Shown in pieces: positions 6,265 to 10,053 of a DNA stretch of 10,053 nt. Below the pieces are notes generated by a model, which saw only the letters and a list, made by a program, of their open reading frames with translations, did not search any database and was not told where the DNA came from. The position numbers and the translations under genes were made by a program. The DNA comes from Pseudonocardia sp. (lineage in GTDB: Bacteria > Actinomycetota > Actinomycetes > Mycobacteriales > Pseudonocardiaceae): assembly GCA_030453005.1 (NCBI GenBank), contig JAKDLE010000056.1, positions 1 to 10,053 of the forward strand, given 5' to 3'. Position 1 is the first letter of the stretch; each line of letters opens with the position of its first letter.

Positions 6265-6682
6265 CGCCCGGACCCGCGGCGAGGGCGTGCGCGACGTGGA
6301 CGTGCAGGCACTTCACGCGGTCGGGCATGCCGCCTGCGCTGACGGCCGTGCCCCGGGCCGCGATGGCGTCCCGCTCGGCCAGATAGGCCTCGTGGGCGCG
6401 GAGGTAGGCGGCGGCGAGGCCGGGGTCGTCGGCCAGGCGGTCGGTCATCTCCCGCATCCGGCCGTCGGCCTCCAGGCTGCCGATCCGCGAGTTGAGCCGC
6501 GCACAGGTCAGGTAGTAGAGCGTGGGGAACGGGGTTCCGTCCTCGAGGCGGGGCGCGGTCTGCACCACCGACGGCAGGCCGCAGGCACAGCGGTGCGCCA
6601 CCTCCCGGACGGCCCGCGGCGGACGGCCGAGCTGGGCGGCCACCGCGGCGGCGTCGGGGTCGGAGATGCCGGACGCGCTCAC
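6182..6682 (-). CDS. DUF501 family protein (Rv1025-like)
   Basis: A 166-residue cytoplasmic protein of the actinobacterial DUF501 family, function unknown. Conserved blocks visible are CACGLPSVVQTAPRLEDGTPFP (32-53, Cys-rich start), TLYYLTCARLNSRIGSLE (54-71) and KCLHVHVAHALAAGPGVNPF (124-143). Six cysteines (32, 34, 60, 125, 156, 160) and H127, H129 and H132 could form a metal site; this is inference. The GTG start at 6680-6682 overlaps the ftsB TGA in a GTGA arrangement, with GGAGGG six bases upstream, so the two are almost certainly translated in coupling. It is the usual neighbour of ftsB and ppx in actinobacteria, which hints at a housekeeping role but proves nothing. Its stop lies within the palindrome shared with the convergent dehydrogenase. 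Confidence 0.9.
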   Translation of the reverse strand: MSASGISDPDAAAVAAQLGRPPRAVREVAHRCACGLPSVVQTAPRLEDGTPFPTLYYLTCARLNSRIGSLEADGRMREMTDRLADDPGLAAAYLRAHEAYLAERDAIAARGTAVSAGGMPDRVKCLHVHVAHALAAGPGVNPFGDEALAELGEWWCSGPCAQPPAP

Positions 6683-7188
6683 GCCGCGCCCTCCGAGACG
6701 TCGCGCCAGAGCCGCCGGTACCAGGGCTCGTCGCGGAACGGGTCGTCGGCGACCTCGACGTCAGGGGTCTGCGGGAGCTGCACGACGTAGGGGACCTCGC
6801 CCGGGGCGACGTACCCGAGCCGCGAGCGGGCCTCGGCCTCGATGACGGCCGGGTCGTCGAGTCGGATGCGTTCCCGGGTGAGCCGTTCGACCTCGGCCGC
6901 CAGCGCCCGCTGCCGCTCGGAGACGGCCGCGAGCTCCTGCTGCTGGGCGACGTAGTTGCGCAACGGAACGGCGACGGTGAGCGCGAGCGCGCAGACGACG
7001 AGCGCGAGCACGGCGGCCCGACGGGTGGAGGACACCCCGAGCAGCCCCGTGGTGGCCGCGACGACGCTGCCCGCCCGCGACCTGGTGCGCGTCAGCTGCG
7101 GCTCCCGGTTGCGGCGGCGCGTCGTGCCGGTGCCCGTCGGACGGGCGGGCTTGCGGGCCCGCTTGCTCCGCGCTCGCTCGTCAACCAT
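6679..7188 (-). CDS. ftsB: Septum formation protein, FtsB/DivIC family
   Basis: A 169-residue single-pass membrane protein of the divisome, expected to work with FtsL and FtsQ in activating septal peptidoglycan synthesis. It has a long basic cytoplasmic N-terminus (1-56), one transmembrane helix (about 57-76, RRAAVLALVVCALALTVAVP) and a coiled coil (about 80-110, QQQELAAVSERQRALAAEV). The family block EAEARSRLGYVAPGEVPYVV spans 117-136, followed by an acidic tail ending with aromatic/Arg-rich DEPWYRRLWRD. The actinobacterial form has the extended basic N-terminus, as does Rv1024. No strong ribosome-binding site precedes ATG 7188; the intergenic repeat comes right up to it. It lies 91 bp downstream of eno and overlaps DUF501 by four bases, which supports one transcript. 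Confidence 0.9.
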   Translation of the reverse strand: MVDERARSKRARKPARPTGTGTTRRRNREPQLTRTRSRAGSVVAATTGLLGVSSTRRAAVLALVVCALALTVAVPLRNYVAQQQELAAVSERQRALAAEVERLTRERIRLDDPAVIEAEARSRLGYVAPGEVPYVVQLPQTPDVEVADDPFRDEPWYRRLWRDVSEGAA

Positions 7189-7193
7189 GGGTC

Positions 7194-7273
7194 AGCCGGT
7201 CTCGCCGTTCCGGATCGGCGAACTCACCGTGGCCGAACGGCAAACTCGCCGGGGGTAGACGGCAAACTCGGCG
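7194..7273. repeat. 22-bp-period intergenic repeat, locus 2 (three units plus one degenerate)
   Basis: Units of 14 bases at 7216-7229 (cggcgaactcaccg), 7238-7251 (cggcaaactcgccg) and 7260-7273 (cggcaaactcggcg), each exactly 22 bp from the next. A degenerate fourth unit lies at 7194-7207, sharing ctcgccg in register. Linkers are ttccggat, tggccgaa and ggggtaga. Read on the minus strand the unit is CGGCGAGTTTGCCG, the same as at 3375-3418. The array fills the gap between the eno stop and the ftsB start. Confidence 0.8.
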
Positions 7274-7279
7274 GGCATG

Positions 7280-8701
<1,422 letters not shown>

Positions 8702-8702
8702 C

Positions 8703-8708
8703 TAACGT
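8703..8708 (+). promoter_or_regulatory. Possible -10 element for the TPR gene
   Basis: TAACGT fits TANNNT and lies just before the ribosome-binding site GGGAG (8709-8713). A GTCGAC at 8678-8683 is a poor -35 candidate at 19-bp spacing. The leader would be very short. Low support. Confidence 0.25.
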
Positions 8709-8718
8709 GGGAGCGACC

Positions 8719-9096
8719 ATGACGGGCGTCGATCTGTTCACCTCGTTCCGCCGGGCGGAGATGCTGGTGGCACGCAGCCGCCCGCTCGATGCGCTACAGG
8801 CTCTCGCTCCCGTGTTGGAGAGCAGGCCCGACGACGCCTCGGTGCAGCTACTCGCCGGGCGCGCGTACCTCAACTCGGCGCAGCTGCTGCGCGCCGAGCA
8901 GGCGTTCACCCGGGTGCTCGACCTCGACCCCGCCGACCACTACGCCCGCTTCGCACTGGGCAAGGCGCTGCAGCGGCAGGGACGACTGCAGGAGTCACAC
9001 GCGCAGCTCAAGATGGCCGCCGCGATGGACCCGCGCCCCGAGTACCAGGAGGCGCTGGGGGAGGTGCGGGCCCGGATGGCGCTGGAGGACGACTGA
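8719..9096 (+). CDS. Small tetratricopeptide-repeat protein
   Basis: A 125-residue soluble protein made almost wholly of TPR helices, so probably a protein-protein adaptor. About three repeats are visible: around 9-38 (RRAEMLVARSRPLDALQALAPVLESRPDD), 41-74 (LAGRAYLNSAQLLRAEQAFTRVLDLDP, the best match) and 75-108 (HYARFALGKALQRQGRLQESHAQLKMAAAMDP). There is no signal peptide, membrane segment or catalytic domain. ATG 8719 is chosen because GGGAG lies five bases before it; an in-frame GTG at 8707 would place that site inside the gene. It diverges from eno and lies 77 bp before efeO on the same strand. Partner and role are unknown, and the TPR call rests on the alternating Ala/Leu/Tyr pattern ending in the Asp-Pro turn. 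Confidence 0.8.
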   Translation: MTGVDLFTSFRRAEMLVARSRPLDALQALAPVLESRPDDASVQLLAGRAYLNSAQLLRAEQAFTRVLDLDPADHYARFALGKALQRQGRLQESHAQLKMAAAMDPRPEYQEALGEVRARMALEDD

Positions 9097-9138
9097 GCCG
9101 AGCCGGTGACGATCGTGGTGGTCGAACCTCGGCACGTA

Positions 9139-9157
9139 TATGGTCAGGCTCCCCTAT
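9139..9157 (+). promoter_or_regulatory. IdeR/DtxR-like iron box upstream of efeO
   Basis: The 19-mer TATGGTCAGGCTCCCCTAT matches 13 of 19 positions of the IdeR/DmdR consensus TTAGGTTAGGCTAACCTAA, including the core GG-T-AGGCT and CCTA. It lies 16 bases upstream of the efeO ATG and overlaps a TANNNT-type TATCTT (9155-9160). An iron-loaded IdeR bound here would block transcription, as expected for an iron-uptake gene. Confidence 0.6.
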
Positions 9158-9160
9158 CTT
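9155..9160 (+). promoter_or_regulatory. Possible -10 element for efeO
   Basis: TATCTT fits TANNNT and overlaps the right end of the iron box. It would give a very short leader containing the GAGG ribosome-binding site. No clear -35 was seen. Confidence 0.3.
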
Positions 9161-9173
9161 TGGCGAGGCTGAC

Positions 9174-10053
9174 ATGCATGGCACCAATCGGACGGCTGCT
9201 CTCCTCGGCCTGACTGCCCTCCTCGGTGTGGCGGTGCTCGCGGCGGGTTGCGCAGCCGACGACGGCACGACACCCACCGGCACCGCGGCGTCGGCCGCCG
9301 GCGGACCGACCGCCGCCGCACCGGCGGGCGACGCGCTGATCGCGACGGCCGTCGAGGAGTACCACGCCTACGCGCTCGATCAGGTCGACGAGATGATCGC
9401 ACTGACCACCGTGTTCACCGACGCCGTCCGAGCAGGTGACCTGGCTGCCGCGCAGGCCGCCTACGCCCCGTCCCGGGTGCCGTGGGAGCGGATAGAACCG
9501 CTCGCCGGGCTCGTCGAGGAGATCGACGGCGCCGTCGACGCCCGGGTGGACGACTTCGCGGGCGTCGACGACCCGGAGTTCACCGGCTGGCACCGGCTGG
9601 AGTACCTGCTCTTCGAGCTCGGCACCACCGACGGGGCCGCGGCCTTCGCCGACCAGCTCGACGCCGACCTCGCCACGCTGCGCACGGAGCTCGCGTCCCA
9701 GGAGGTGCCGCCGGTCGCCGTCCCCGTCGGCGCGGCCGAGCTGATCGAGGAGGTGTCCCAAGGCAAGATCACCGGGGAGGAGGACCGCTACTCCAAGACC
9801 GACCTGTGGGACTTCAACGCCAACCTCGAAGGTTCCCAGGCCGCGATCGAACTCCTCGCTCCGGCGCTGCGCGAGGCCGACCCGGAGCTGCTCGCCGAGA
9901 TCGAGAGCGGTTTCGCCGGGCTGCAGGAGACCCTCGCCCCCCTCCGCGACGGCGACGGCTGGCAGCTCTACTGCCTGGCCGACGACCAGTTCCCGTCGCC
10001 GCGCTGCCCCGGCGTCACGGTGCCTCCCGAGACGGTCTCCGCCCTCACCGCGC
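9174..10053 (+). CDS. efeO: EfeO/imelysin (peptidase M75) iron-uptake lipoprotein, truncated by the window edge
   Basis: The first 293 residues of a secreted lipoprotein. A signal peptide (1-25, AALLGLTALLGVAVLAAG) ends in a lipobox with C26 (VLAAGC), followed by a Thr/Ala/Gly-rich linker and then the helical M75 domain from about residue 55 (EEYHAYALDQVDEM). The domain carries the metal motif GWHRLE (H140, E143), and a second conserved block KITGEEDRYSKTDLWDFNANLEGS follows. It would bind iron at the outer membrane face for the EfeU permease, with the peroxidase EfeB as usual partner; neither is inside this window. No cupredoxin domain precedes M75, so it is the short form. C267 and C278 form a close pair in an 11-residue interval. 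ATG 9174 has GAGG five bases upstream. The upstream iron box predicts expression under iron limitation. Confidence 0.88.
   Translation, partial: MHGTNRTAALLGLTALLGVAVLAAGCAADDGTTPTGTAASAAGGPTAAAPAGDALIATAVEEYHAYALDQVDEMIALTTVFTDAVRAGDLAAAQAAYAPSRVPWERIEPLAGLVEEIDGAVDARVDDFAGVDDPEFTGWHRLEYLLFELGTTDGAAAFADQLDADLATLRTELASQEVPPVAVPVGAAELIEEVSQGKITGEEDRYSKTDLWDFNANLEGSQAAIELLAPALREADPELLAEIESGFAGLQETLAPLRDGDGWQLYCLADDQFPSPRCPGVTVPPETVSALTA

Overview
This is high-GC actinobacterial chromosomal DNA. The order enolase - FtsB/DivIC - DUF501 - Ppx matches the conserved block known from mycobacteria (Rv1023-Rv1026) and other Actinomycetales. Together with a family-5 uracil-DNA glycosylase, an NDH-2 and an EfeO lipoprotein, it suggests a Pseudonocardia-like or related Actinomycetales genome. 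The order-level call is reasonable; the genus is a guess.

Layout, left to right. 1-330 holds no gene I can recognise. 331-462 is a minus-strand tRNA with a UAA (leucine) anticodon but a short class-I variable loop, followed by a strong hairpin. 507-568 is a 62-nt hairpin just after a minus-strand type II NADH dehydrogenase (574-1980). Diverging from it is a toxin-antitoxin pair (2045-2685): an AbrB/MazE-type antitoxin whose start codon lies inside a perfect inverted repeat, and a PIN-domain (VapC) toxin. The toxin gene runs tail-to-tail into a minus-strand udgB (2667-3365). Next comes minus-strand ppx (3430-4383), then a plus-strand AidB-like acyl-CoA dehydrogenase (from 4477) with a probable C-terminal frameshift, then minus-strand DUF501 (6182-6682), ftsB/divIC (6679-7188) and eno (7280-8602). 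Diverging from eno is a small TPR protein (8719-9096), then an iron-uptake EfeO lipoprotein (9174 to the window edge) preceded by an IdeR/DtxR-like iron box.

How they fit together: eno-ftsB-DUF501 read as one minus-strand transcription unit. Ppx would normally follow, but the acyl-CoA dehydrogenase on the other strand sits between them. Most genes are housekeeping: glycolysis, divisome, polyphosphate, DNA repair and the respiratory chain. The less ordinary parts are the odd tRNA, the autoregulated TA module, an iron-regulated efeO, and a short intergenic repeat with a strict 22-bp period that occurs at two separate loci (3375-3418 and 7194-7273) and fills the two gaps almost completely.
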